Positions 7,659 through 15,784 of a DNA stretch of 64,000 bases are shown here, in pieces. Every line of letters begins with the position of its first letter. Positions within the stretch are counted from its first letter, which is position 1. Below the pieces are notes generated by a model. The model was given only the letters and a program-made list of their open reading frames with translations, was not told the origin of the DNA and searched no databases. The position numbers were made by a program, and so were the translations under genes. Origin of the DNA: Flavobacterium zhairuonense (GTDB lineage Bacteria > Bacteroidota > Bacteroidia > Flavobacteriales > Flavobacteriaceae); the NCBI RefSeq assembly GCF_004352915.1, contig NZ_SJSY01000076.1:659308-723307 (forward strand), given 5' to 3'.

Positions 7659-8653
7659 TCTGCAATTTCTTTATGAAAGTTTTTAATCAATTTAACAAAC
7701 ATTACAATCGAACCGATAAAATAAATAGGTAGTAGAAAAACAAGCAATTCCCAGAAATCCAAGAAATCAAAATTATCTAAAAACCTAAACAACAACATAT
7801 TCAGACCAACGTAACCATATACAATCATAAAAACATATAATGACATTGCTTTGAACTCGTAACTGAATTTATAAAAATAAAAAGTCGAACCCGCTAAAAC
7901 ACCAGCAAAAATCATCCATATTAAATCATAATCATGCAGTAAATTACTAAGCGCTGCGATACTAATAATATGCAAAGCAAAAGTTAGAAAAACTAAACTG
8001 AAATGCGTTTTTAATAAAATTCGGTTACTATAAATTGTCCACAGAATCAATAAAACTCCCAACATAACTGCAGAATAACTCAAACTTTCACTGGCGTAAA
8101 AATTATTGTGCTTTAATAAATCCTGCGGCGTAACTGACAGCCCAACATAAGCGGCCAAACCAGTAATAGCAATGGTAAGAACGCTTCGATTATCAAAATA
8201 ATAAGCACAAAAGAAACTTATTATTGTTGGAATCAATGTCGCTAATCCATAATGTTCTCCAAATGGTTTGTACTGAAATTGCAGATAACCTACAAAGATG
8301 CAAGTCAAAATGTTAGCCAATAAAACCAAATACTCTAAAACGGGATGTTCAAATTGTGTTTCTGTTTTTTGAAAACCTTTTGAATTCTTAAAACAATAGA
8401 AAAAGCAAACTGCAATTACAACTAAAAGAATCGATAGGATTGCAATATGCCCTATTGAATCTATATTTTCGTAAATCAAGATTCCGATTCCTGAAGTAAA
8501 CAACAAAACAGACAAATAGAGGAAAAGTTTTAATTCTACATTCACAGAAAAAATGTTTAAACTACGGTAGGCAGTTATTTCTTCATACTGTTTTTCAGTG
8601 ATCAAATTCTTATCCAGAAGCTGTTTCGTATTCTGGCTGTCAAACTTATTCAT
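7655..8653 (-). CDS. DUF2157 domain membrane protein
   Basis: This 332-residue protein begins with a short cytoplasmic helical region containing LLDKNLITEKQYEEITAYR, the hallmark of DUF2157, followed by about nine to ten membrane helices. DUF2157 proteins are widespread and uncharacterised. The stop codon overlaps the start of the next gene, which has a similar layout; the two look like diverged partners made together. The start ATG at 8653 gives a normal N-terminus. Confidence 0.8.
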   Translation of the reverse strand: MNKFDSQNTKQLLDKNLITEKQYEEITAYRSLNIFSVNVELKLFLYLSVLLFTSGIGILIYENIDSIGHIAILSILLVVIAVCFFYCFKNSKGFQKTETQFEHPVLEYLVLLANILTCIFVGYLQFQYKPFGEHYGLATLIPTIISFFCAYYFDNRSVLTIAITGLAAYVGLSVTPQDLLKHNNFYASESLSYSAVMLGVLLILWTIYSNRILLKTHFSLVFLTFALHIISIAALSNLLHDYDLIWMIFAGVLAGSTFYFYKFSYEFKAMSLYVFMIVYGYVGLNMLLFRFLDNFDFLDFWELLVFLLPIYFIGSIVMFVKLIKNFHKEIAE

Positions 8654-8844
8654 AGGCTGTTATATTGAAAGTGCATTTCAAAAATAGTGTTTTTTTGATT
8701 CATTAAATTTATACTTGTAAAAATAATCTCGCTAAAAAAAACAATTCCTATCCAATAAAAAAATCAGATTCACTTCTTTTAAAAATTAGTATTCGCATTA
8801 AATCTCCTAAAAAAGAATCATTTAAATTTTAACTAATTACAAAT

Positions 8845-8860
8845 ATGTAATCGATTACAT
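8845..8860. promoter_or_regulatory. LacI-type operator palindrome before the pectate lyase
   Basis: ATGTAATCGATTACAT is a perfect 16-bp palindrome with a central CG and TGTAA/TTACA arms, the form of operators bound by LacI/GalR-family repressors. It ends seven bases before the -7 box TATATTTG (868-875), so a bound repressor would cover the promoter. A LacI-type regulator sensing a pectin-derived sugar is inference; no such gene lies in this window. Confidence 0.6.
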
Positions 8861-8867
8861 TTTGTTA

Positions 8868-8875
8868 TATATTTG
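8868..8875 (+). promoter_or_regulatory. -7 promoter element of the pectate lyase
   Basis: TATATTTG matches TAnnTTTG and would place the transcription start near 8882, about 25 bases before the ATG at 8907. No TTG is present at the usual -33 distance, so the promoter may need an activator. Confidence 0.5.
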
Positions 8876-8906
8876 CATTACAAAACCACTTAATTTACCA
8901 TAAAAA

Positions 8907-10226
8907 ATGAAATCAAAATTAATTTTACTATTTCTAATAGTAAGTACGAATCTTATTTCGGCACAAAACTATTATATGACAGCGCCCGAAGGTTTTGGCG
9001 CTAATGCAACTGGAGGTGGAAACGCGACACCAGTAACCGTTTCAACTCTAGCAGATTTAACTGCAAAGCTGAAACTGACCACACCACAAGTTATTTTGAT
9101 TTCTGGCACTATAAATTGTACTTACACTAGCCTATTGATTAATGACAAAACCATAATTGGTCTTCCGGGTGCACGATTAGTGAGTACTGACCAAACTGCA
9201 GCAGGATCTGGAATCTTAAACATAAAACCAGGATCAAATAATATCATCATCCGAAATTTAATTTTTGAAGGACCTGGTGCTTATGATGTTGACGGTCACG
9301 ACAATCTTACTTCTGAAGCAACAAATCTTTGGGTTGATCATTGCGAATTTCAAGATGGAATGGATGGCAATTTTGATAATAAAGGAGCTGCTGATAATGT
9401 GACTATTTCATGGACAAAATTCACATATTTAAAAACTCCTAAAGCAGGAGGTTCCGGCGGAGCCGATGATCATAGATTCTCAGATTTAGTTGGTTCAAAT
9501 AAAAGCGATGCTCCAGCTGACGGACATTATAGCATCACTTTTAAAAATTGTTATTGGGCCGAAGGATGTAAAGAAAGAATGCCGAGAGGAAGAAATACAG
9601 AACTTCATATTTTGAATTGCTATTACAACACTTCAGTTTCTGGCTCTTTGGCAATTGGTTTAGGAGGAGGTGATAAAAACTCTACTTGTTATGTTGAAGG
9701 AACTGATTTTGCAAAAATCGGAACTGCATTTAAAAACTATATCAGTACAGACGGCGGGACAGTTGGAATTAGCTTTGTAAACTCTTTAAAAGCTCCAGCA
9801 GATTATGGCGATGCTGTTGCAAAACCTACTTACGCCTATACTGCACTTCCTGCGTCAGATGTTGCGGGTTATGTTACTAATACTTCTTGCGGTGCCGGCG
9901 CGACGCTTCAAGTAGCCGCCGATGGCAAAATCGCATCAAGTTGTAACAACTTAGGAATGGGTGAAAAAAAAAGTCTAGACGTAAGTCTTGACTATTACCC
10001 AACGGTTGTGGACAGCATTTTGAACATCAAATTTTCAAGTTTGGAAAACGGAAAGGCTTCTATAAACCTATTTTCATCTAATGGTGCAAAAGTATTTACA
10101 AAATCAAAAAACATTACACCGGATGAAAAGGTAGAATTAAATCTTGGAAATCTTGCAAAAGGGGCATATGTCTGCAAAATTCAAATTGAAAACAGAACAA
10201 AAACTTTTAAGATCATTAAAAACTAA
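8907..10226 (+). CDS. Secreted pectate lyase (PL1 family) with T9SS sorting domain
   Basis: This 439-residue enzyme would cut polygalacturonate by beta-elimination outside the cell. Residues 1-20 are a signal peptide (ending LISAQ). The PL1 parallel beta-helix follows, with calcium-binding and active-site segments LWVDHCEF (141-148) and DGNFDNKGA (153-161), and the Arg-bearing ERMPRGR (223-229). A linker leads to a type A T9SS C-terminal sorting domain from about residue 365 (YYPTVVDSILNIKF ... GAYVCKIQIENRTKTFKIIKN), so it is exported through T9SS and possibly anchored. It stands alone, under a LacI-type palindrome. No other pectin-use genes lie nearby. Confidence 0.92.
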   Translation: MKSKLILLFLIVSTNLISAQNYYMTAPEGFGANATGGGNATPVTVSTLADLTAKLKLTTPQVILISGTINCTYTSLLINDKTIIGLPGARLVSTDQTAAGSGILNIKPGSNNIIIRNLIFEGPGAYDVDGHDNLTSEATNLWVDHCEFQDGMDGNFDNKGAADNVTISWTKFTYLKTPKAGGSGGADDHRFSDLVGSNKSDAPADGHYSITFKNCYWAEGCKERMPRGRNTELHILNCYYNTSVSGSLAIGLGGGDKNSTCYVEGTDFAKIGTAFKNYISTDGGTVGISFVNSLKAPADYGDAVAKPTYAYTALPASDVAGYVTNTSCGAGATLQVAADGKIASSCNNLGMGEKKSLDVSLDYYPTVVDSILNIKFSSLENGKASINLFSSNGAKVFTKSKNITPDEKVELNLGNLAKGAYVCKIQIENRTKTFKIIKN

Positions 10227-10238
10227 AGTTTTTTTTAT

Positions 10239-10275
10239 AAAAAAAGGTCATTGAAATAAATCAATGACCTTTTTA
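10239..10275. terminator. Bidirectional terminator
   Basis: The stem GGTCATTGA/TCAATGACC with loop AATAAA is flanked by A and T runs. It serves the pectate lyase on the plus strand and the end of the arginine operon on the minus strand. Confidence 0.9.
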
Positions 10276-10308
10276 CTTTTTACAGCTTACTTTTCACATT
10301 TAACAAAA

Positions 10309-11589
10309 CTAAAAAGCCGCTTTCATTTTATCTTTAATCGCATCTAAGCATAAATTATTGATACTTCCTTCATGCGTATGTTTGGTTTCTTTTGGAGATT
10401 TATACGTTCCTGCTTCCAATTGTTCTGCAACGGCTTTGTAAGCATCTCTAAACGGCATTCCCGCAACAACCATTTCGTTTAAAGTATCAACCGTAAACAA
10501 ATAATCATATTTTTTATCTTCTAAAATATGATCTTTTACTGTAATATCTTTAATTGAGAAAATTGCAATATCTAAACAAGATTTTAAAGTCTGAATTGCT
10601 GGAAACAAACCTTCCTTCAAAAGCTGCAAATCTCTGTGATAACCGCTTGGAAGATTATTTGTAATTAATGTGATTTCGTAAGGAAGCGCCTGAATCTTAT
10701 TGCATTTTCCTCTGATTAATTCGAAAACGTCTGGATTCTTTTTATGAGGCATAATACTTGAACCCGTTGTAAGATGCGCCGGAAGACCAATGAAATCGAA
10801 ATTCTGACTCATATACAAACAAACGTCCATTGCAAATTTTGACAATGTTCCTGCAACACTTGTCATTCCAAAAGCAACTGTTTTCTCCGCTTTTCCACGG
10901 CTCATTTGTGCTGCAACAGCATTGTATTTTAAGGTTTCGAAACCTAATTCTTTTGTTGTAAATGTTCTGTTGATTGGAAATGAACTTCCGTAACCTGCAG
11001 CAGAACCTAACGGATTCTGGTCTACAATTTTTGACGCTGCGTTCAACATTGTAATATCATCAATCAAGCTTTCAGCATAAGCAGAAAACCACATTCCGAA
11101 TGACGATGGCATGGCGATTTGTAAATGCGTGTAACCTGGCAATAATACATTTTGATGTTTTTCTGCCGATTCCATTAACAAGTCAAACAATGTTTTTACC
11201 TGCTCTTTTATGGCTTTTAATTCGTCTTTTAAATACAAATGAACATCTACTAAAACTTGATCGTTACGAGAACGTGCCGTGTGGATTTTCTTTCCTGCAT
11301 CGCCAAGTTTTACGGTTAAAAGATATTCGATTTTAGAGTGAACATCTTCAAAACTATCTTCGATTTCGAAATTACCAACTACGATATCTGCAATAATTTC
11401 GTTTAATGCATCAACCAAAGAAGTCGTTTCTTCCTGAGTTAACAAACCAATCTGTCCCAGCATTTTGGCATGCGCGATTGAACCTAAAGCATCGTATTTT
11501 GCTAAAACTAAATCAAGTTCACGATCGTTTCCTACTGTGAATTGTTCAATTTGTTTATCGGTTGGTATTCCTTTTTCCCAAAGTTTCAT
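10309..11589 (-). CDS. argH: Argininosuccinate lyase
   Basis: This 426-residue enzyme of the fumarase/aspartase superfamily splits argininosuccinate into arginine and fumarate, the last step of arginine synthesis. Visible signatures are TARSRNDQVLVDVHLYLKD and PGYTHLQIAMP (active-site regions) and the superfamily signature GSSIMPHKKNPDVFE, with the flexible catalytic loop. It begins MKLWEKGIPTDKQIEQFTVG. It is slightly shorter than the E. coli enzyme (about 457), which is usual in Bacteroidota. It is the last gene of the operon, after argE, separated by a strong hairpin and followed by a terminator. Confidence 0.97.
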   Translation of the reverse strand: MKLWEKGIPTDKQIEQFTVGNDRELDLVLAKYDALGSIAHAKMLGQIGLLTQEETTSLVDALNEIIADIVVGNFEIEDSFEDVHSKIEYLLTVKLGDAGKKIHTARSRNDQVLVDVHLYLKDELKAIKEQVKTLFDLLMESAEKHQNVLLPGYTHLQIAMPSSFGMWFSAYAESLIDDITMLNAASKIVDQNPLGSAAGYGSSFPINRTFTTKELGFETLKYNAVAAQMSRGKAEKTVAFGMTSVAGTLSKFAMDVCLYMSQNFDFIGLPAHLTTGSSIMPHKKNPDVFELIRGKCNKIQALPYEITLITNNLPSGYHRDLQLLKEGLFPAIQTLKSCLDIAIFSIKDITVKDHILEDKKYDYLFTVDTLNEMVVAGMPFRDAYKAVAEQLEAGTYKSPKETKHTHEGSINNLCLDAIKDKMKAAF

Positions 11590-11604
11590 AGGTACTATTT
11601 TTAG

Positions 11605-11637
11605 AAACCCGACAGGTTTTAAAAACCTGTCGGGTTT
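11605..11637. repeat. Perfect 16-bp inverted repeat between argE and argH
   Basis: AAACCCGACAGGTTTT (605-620) and its exact complement (622-637) are separated by one A. It lies inside the operon. It could act as an mRNA-stabilising or partial-termination hairpin. Sequences of this type recur in flavobacterial intergenic DNA, as far as I recall. Confidence 0.85.
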
Positions 11638-11650
11638 AATTTCGTTTCAA

Positions 11651-12721
11651 TTATAATTTAAAGAAATCAGTTAGTATTTTGATATACAAGTCGACTCCTT
11701 CTTCAATTTCATTTACAAAAATAAATTCGTCTGCTGAATGCGAACGCAATGTTTCTCCCGGTCCTAATTTTAAAGACTGACAGCTCAAAACGGATTGATC
11801 TGAAAGTGTTGGCGAACCATAGGTTGTTCTTCCTAAAGCGATTCCCGCCTGAACTAGACCGTGTGCGATTGGAATAGACGAAGCGTTTAAGTGCATGGAT
11901 CTTGGCGTTACTTCGGCATTTACATTTGCTTTTACAACTTCCAAAATTTCAGCGTTTGTATAACGGTCAGTCACACGAATGTCAACTACTAAATCACATT
12001 CTGATGGCACTACATTATGCTGTTTTCCGGCATTAATCTGTGTTACAGTCATTTTTACAGGACCCAAAACGTCTGAGATTTTGTCGAATTTATAGTTCTT
12101 AAACCATTCCATTACCGGAATTGATTTGTATAAAGCATTATCATCATTTTGATGTGCGGCATGGCTTGCAGTTCCTTTCACTTTAACATCTAAAACTAAA
12201 AGTCCTTTTTCGGCAACTGCCAATTGCATTAAAGTTGGTTCTCCTACAATCGCGCAATCTAATTCTGGTAAATGTTTTAAAACACTATTTAATCCATTTT
12301 TTCCACTGCTTTCTTCTTCGGCGGAAGCCACAATTACAATATTGTGAGAAAGGTTTTGATTTTCGTAGAAATGAACAAAGGTTGCTAGTAATGAAACTAA
12401 GCATCCGCCAGCATCATTACTTCCCAATCCGAATAATTTCCCATCTTTTTCGATCGCTTTAAAAGGATCGTTGGTATACGCCTGATTTGGTCTTACTGTA
12501 TCGTGATGTGAGTTTAGTAAAAGTGTTGGTTTGTTTTCGTCGAAATATTTGTTGAAAGCCCACACATTGTTGTTTTCTCTCTTGAAAGGAATTTCATTCT
12601 GATTGAACCAATTTTCGATTAAAAGAGCCGTCTGATCTTCTTCACTTGAAAATGAAGGGGTTTCGATTAAGCTTTTTAATAAACTAATTGCTTCTTGGGT
12701 AAGCGTATCTATATTTTTCAT
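11651..12721 (-). CDS. argE: M20 deacylase, acetylornithine/acetylcitrulline deacetylase
   Basis: This zinc peptidase-fold hydrolase has about 356 residues when started at ATG 12721 (MKNIDTLTQEAISLLKSLIE). The frame opens earlier at 12760, but that N-terminus is not M20-like. Metal and catalytic motifs are LLNSHHDTVRP (about 69-78), GLGSNDAGG (about 101) and IVASAEEESSGKNG, and the dimerisation insert is present. With ArgF' in the same operon and no argJ, it most likely removes the acyl group from N-acylcitrulline to give citrulline, rather than acting on acetylornithine. Whether the acyl group is acetyl or succinyl cannot be told from sequence alone. Confidence 0.9.
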   Translation of the reverse strand: MKNIDTLTQEAISLLKSLIETPSFSSEEDQTALLIENWFNQNEIPFKRENNNVWAFNKYFDENKPTLLLNSHHDTVRPNQAYTNDPFKAIEKDGKLFGLGSNDAGGCLVSLLATFVHFYENQNLSHNIVIVASAEEESSGKNGLNSVLKHLPELDCAIVGEPTLMQLAVAEKGLLVLDVKVKGTASHAAHQNDDNALYKSIPVMEWFKNYKFDKISDVLGPVKMTVTQINAGKQHNVVPSECDLVVDIRVTDRYTNAEILEVVKANVNAEVTPRSMHLNASSIPIAHGLVQAGIALGRTTYGSPTLSDQSVLSCQSLKLGPGETLRSHSADEFIFVNEIEEGVDLYIKILTDFFKL

Positions 12722-12968
12722 TTTAATAAGGTTCAAAGGCTCAAAGGGACAAAGCAACAAAGTTTTTGAGCTTTCCTTTGACCATTTTTACTTGCGCAAA
12801 TTTATTTAAAATACCTCGTGCACTCTATTTTTTTGCCACTAATTACACGGATTTTCAAACATTATTTTTTTATCACAGATTTAAAATCAAAATAAACTTT
12901 TTGATGTATATCTAAAATTATTTTCTCTTTTAACAGAGAAAATTAATGTCAATTCGTGGCAACATTTT
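12722..12968. other. Spacer between argB and argE
   Basis: No gene is visible. It contains TTGCCAC (12832-12838) and the inverse GTGGCAA near 12955, with ACACGGATTTTC and AATTCG remnants next to them. This looks like a decayed inverted repeat of the GCCACGAATT type also found at 31485. The rest is AT-rich. Confidence 0.4.
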
Positions 12969-13742
12969 TTACAATGTAATCGTTGTATGCGGAATATTTG
13001 AATTTTGAAGCATTCTGTGATGTCCAATTTTGATTTTCTGCACCCCTCTTGACAAACTATTAAAGCAGTTATCCAATTTTGGAATCATACCAGAATGGAT
13101 TACTTTTTCTTCTTTTAGTTTATTGTATAATGTTTCGTTGATTTCTGTAATTACAGATGAATCGTCTTCTGAATCCATTAAAACACCTTGTTTTTCAAAA
13201 CAATATGTCAATGTAACGTCAAAAACTTCAGATAAAGCAATTGATAATTCGCTTGCAATGGTATCCGCATTGGTGTTTAACAATTGTCCGTTTTTGTCGT
13301 GTGTAATCGCACAGAAAACAGGAACAACTCCAGCTTCTAATAAAGTTGCCAGTAATTTGGTATTCACTTGTTTTACATCGCCTACAAATCCGTAATCAAT
13401 TGTTGGGTGATTTCTTTTTGTGGACTGAATTAAATTTCCGTCAGCTCCAGAAAAACCAATTGCGTTATTGTCTTTCGCCTGTAACTGCGCTACAATATGC
13501 TTGTTGATTTGTCCTGCGTAAATCATCACGACAACATCAAGCATTGGAGCATCTGTAATTCGGCGTCCGTCAATCATCTGCGGAACCAAACCAATACTCT
13601 GCGCCATTTTTGTAGCCGATTTTCCACCACCGTGAACTAAAACTTTATAACCTTCAATTTTAGAAAAATCGGTTAAAAATTGTTCTAATTCTGCAGGATT
13701 ATCGATGATGTTTCCACCTATTTTTATTACTGATACTTTCAT
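12969..13742 (-). CDS. argB: Acetylglutamate kinase (N-acylglutamate kinase)
   Basis: This 257-residue amino-acid kinase phosphorylates the gamma-carboxyl of N-acylglutamate, the second step of arginine synthesis. It starts MKVSVIKIGGNIIDNPAELE, with the phosphate-binding Lys in VIKIGGN. It then has the Gly-rich loop VHGGGKSATKMA (about 36-47), the acyl-substrate region GRRITD, and the C-terminal GMIPKLDN, with the Lys that bridges ATP. It lacks the N-terminal helix that makes arginine-inhibited hexameric forms, so strong feedback inhibition by arginine is less likely (inference). It lies between argF' and argE. Confidence 0.95.
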   Translation of the reverse strand: MKVSVIKIGGNIIDNPAELEQFLTDFSKIEGYKVLVHGGGKSATKMAQSIGLVPQMIDGRRITDAPMLDVVVMIYAGQINKHIVAQLQAKDNNAIGFSGADGNLIQSTKRNHPTIDYGFVGDVKQVNTKLLATLLEAGVVPVFCAITHDKNGQLLNTNADTIASELSIALSEVFDVTLTYCFEKQGVLMDSEDDSSVITEINETLYNKLKEEKVIHSGMIPKLDNCFNSLSRGVQKIKIGHHRMLQNSNIPHTTITL

Positions 13743-13760
13743 AAGATTCTAAGTTTCTGA

Positions 13761-13821
13761 GATTCTAAGTTACTAAGTTTTTTATGTGCAAAGTTTCTTA
13801 GCATCTTAGTAGCTTAGAATC
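13761..13821. repeat. Inverted repeat between argF' and argB
   Basis: GATTCTAAGTTACTAAG (13761-13777) and the inverse at 13805-13821 match at 16 of 17 positions. Extra partial copies of GATTCTAAG lie beside them. Confidence 0.8.
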
Positions 13822-13839
13822 TTAGCAACTTTAAAAAAA

Positions 13840-14787
13840 TTATATTTTTTTAAGAATCTTTTGTAAAACTAATTGTGCCGAATACGTTCTGTTATTTGCC
13901 TGCTCGATTACGATTGAGTTTTCTCCGTCTAGGACTTCGTCGCTAACGATTACGTTACGACGAACTGGAAGACAGTGCATGAATTTTCCATTGTTGGTTA
14001 AAGCCATTTTTTCAGCTGTAACAGTCCAATTTGGATCGCTGTTGGTTACTTTTCCGTAATCGTTGAAATTACTCCAGTTTTTTACGTAAACGAAATCGGC
14101 ATTTTCGAAAGCTTTGTTTTGATCATATTCGATTGTACAATCTTGTGTAATTTCTGGACTTAATTCATAACCTTCTGGATGTGTTATTACAAAATCCATA
14201 TCTTTTTGCATTTGCATCATTTCTACGAAAGAATTGGCTACTGCCTGAGGTAACGCTTTTGGATGTGGTGCCCAAGAAAGAACCACTTTTGGTTTATGCT
14301 TTGTCTTGAATTCTTCCATCGTAATAGCATCTGCCAAAGACTGTAATGGGTGACGAACAGCACTTTCCATATTTACGATTGGCACTGTAGCATATTTCAA
14401 AAATCCTGAAATTACAGTTTCTTGATAATCTTTTTCCTTATCAACCAAACCTGCAAAAGCACGGATTGCAATAATATCACAATATTGAGAAACTACTTCT
14501 GCTGCTTCTTTGATATGTTCTGAAGCACCAGAATTCATCACAGCTCCATCTTCGAATTCTAATGTCCATCCTTCGTTGGTAAAGTTCATTACCATAACGT
14601 TCATTCCTAAGTTTAAAGCTGCTTTTTGAGTACTCAAACGTGTTCTTAAACTCGGATTGAAGAATAACATTCCCAAAGTTTTGTTCTTTCCTAAACTCTG
14701 ATTTTTAAGCGGATTTTTTTTGATTTTAATCGCTTGTTTTACCCATTTTGATAATGAGTTGATATCTTTTATTGAAATATAGTTCAT
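13840..14787 (-). CDS. argF': N-acetyl- or N-succinylornithine carbamoyltransferase
   Basis: This enzyme has about 315 residues from ATG 14787 (MNYISIKDINSLSKWVKQAI); the upstream extension to 14844 is not family-like. It transfers a carbamoyl group to N-acylated ornithine, giving N-acylcitrulline. Motifs: carbamoyl-phosphate loop NPSLRTR (44-50), IAIRAFAGL, RHPLQSLADA, WAPHPKALPQAVANS and MHCLPVRRN. The Leu-Arg loop and the WTLEFEDGAVM / HIKEAAEVV region mark the transcarbamylase subfamily that uses acylated ornithine, as in Xanthomonas (acetyl) and Bacteroides fragilis (succinyl), rather than ordinary OTCase. I cannot decide acetyl or succinyl. It lies between proB and argB. Confidence 0.9.
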   Translation of the reverse strand: MNYISIKDINSLSKWVKQAIKIKKNPLKNQSLGKNKTLGMLFFNPSLRTRLSTQKAALNLGMNVMVMNFTNEGWTLEFEDGAVMNSGASEHIKEAAEVVSQYCDIIAIRAFAGLVDKEKDYQETVISGFLKYATVPIVNMESAVRHPLQSLADAITMEEFKTKHKPKVVLSWAPHPKALPQAVANSFVEMMQMQKDMDFVITHPEGYELSPEITQDCTIEYDQNKAFENADFVYVKNWSNFNDYGKVTNSDPNWTVTAEKMALTNNGKFMHCLPVRRNVIVSDEVLDGENSIVIEQANNRTYSAQLVLQKILKKI

Positions 14788-14825
14788 TTGTTTTCTTTTT
14801 AATTTAGATAATGTGATAATTAGAA

Positions 14826-14853
14826 AATTAGATAATTCTGTCATTATCTAATT
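14826..14853. repeat. 11-bp inverted repeat between proB and argF'
   Basis: AATTAGATAAT (14826-14836) and ATTATCTAATT (14843-14853) are exact complements with a 6-base loop, inside the operon. Confidence 0.75.
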
Positions 14854-14859
14854 GACTCA

Positions 14860-15621
14860 TTAGATTATTTTAGTAAACGGAATTTCGTCGTTTAATGCCT
14901 TCAAAATAAAATTATCATTCAGCCCATTTACAATCCAGGTTTCGATGTTTGCCGCTTTTGAAATTGCCGCTGCTTCTATTTTAGATTGCATTCCTCCTGT
15001 TCCGTGTGATGATTTCGATTCGCCGATTTCTTTTTCGAGCGATTTTAAATCATTTACCAATTTTATCGTTTCCGGATTTTCATTGTGAATTGATTCTTTG
15101 GTGTAAATTCCGTTTGTATTAGTGGCAATTATCAGAATATCAACATTTAAAAGAACCGCTGTTAAAGCCGCTAATTTATCATTATCTCCAAACCGAATCT
15201 CATCTGTGGCAACGGTATCATTTTCATTGATAATCGGAATGTAATTGTTTTTAACTAATACATTAATGGTATTTACTATGTTCTTTTTGGTCTGCTCTTT
15301 TTCGAAATCAGAATAAGAAAGCAAACACTGAGAAGTATTTAATCCTAAATCCTTAAAATTTTCATTGTAAATCCGCATTAAATGAGGCTGTCCGATAGAA
15401 GCTAAAGCTTGCTTTACAAAAACATCTTTATCTTGATTATCCAACTTCACAAATTGTTTTGCTGCCGCAATTGCTCCTGAACTCACTATGATAAACTCAT
15501 ATTCGTCGTTTAAAGCTGCAATCTGAATTCCAAGGTCTTCAATCTTTCCCCGCGAAATATGATTGGTTTCTTTGGTTAAAGTATTACTTCCTATTTTTAA
15601 TAAAATCCGTTTCTTACCCAT
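14860..15621 (-). CDS. proB: Glutamate 5-kinase, short form without PUA domain
   Basis: This 253-residue amino-acid kinase makes gamma-glutamyl phosphate, the first step of proline synthesis. It begins KKRILLKIGSNTLTKE, has the motif IIVSSGAIAAAKQF and the later NENDTVATDEIRFGDNDKLAA and GTGGMQSKIEAA motifs of ProB. The E. coli enzyme has about 367 residues with a C-terminal PUA domain; here the protein stops at the end of the kinase domain. Such kinase-only forms exist and retain activity, with altered proline inhibition. It sits between proA and argF', making a proline block inside the arginine operon. Confidence 0.93.
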   Translation of the reverse strand: MGKKRILLKIGSNTLTKETNHISRGKIEDLGIQIAALNDEYEFIIVSSGAIAAAKQFVKLDNQDKDVFVKQALASIGQPHLMRIYNENFKDLGLNTSQCLLSYSDFEKEQTKKNIVNTINVLVKNNYIPIINENDTVATDEIRFGDNDKLAALTAVLLNVDILIIATNTNGIYTKESIHNENPETIKLVNDLKSLEKEIGESKSSHGTGGMQSKIEAAAISKAANIETWIVNGLNDNFILKALNDEIPFTKII

Positions 15622-15784
15622 TGTTGTTGTTTTGCTGCGATTTTTTTTAACCGCAAAGTGCGCAAGGTTTTTGATATACTTTGTGCTTACAAACGCTAAG
15701 TTCGCAAAGCTTTATCTATAATTAAATTCCAATAAATAAATTCCAAATTCCAATAATCTAAAATCTGAACTCTAAAATCTACAA
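15622..15784. other. Spacer between proA and proB
   Basis: No gene is visible. It holds short direct repeats: CGCAAAG/CGCAAGG motifs around 15651-15713 and AAATTCCAATAA-type copies around 15721-15760. These look like decayed intergenic repeats. Confidence 0.4.

Noticed and set aside
14788..14844. Upstream in-frame extension of the carbamoyltransferase gene
   Set aside because: It reads through the inverted repeat at 14826-14853 and gives a sequence unlike the family; ATG 14787 matches the normal N-terminus.
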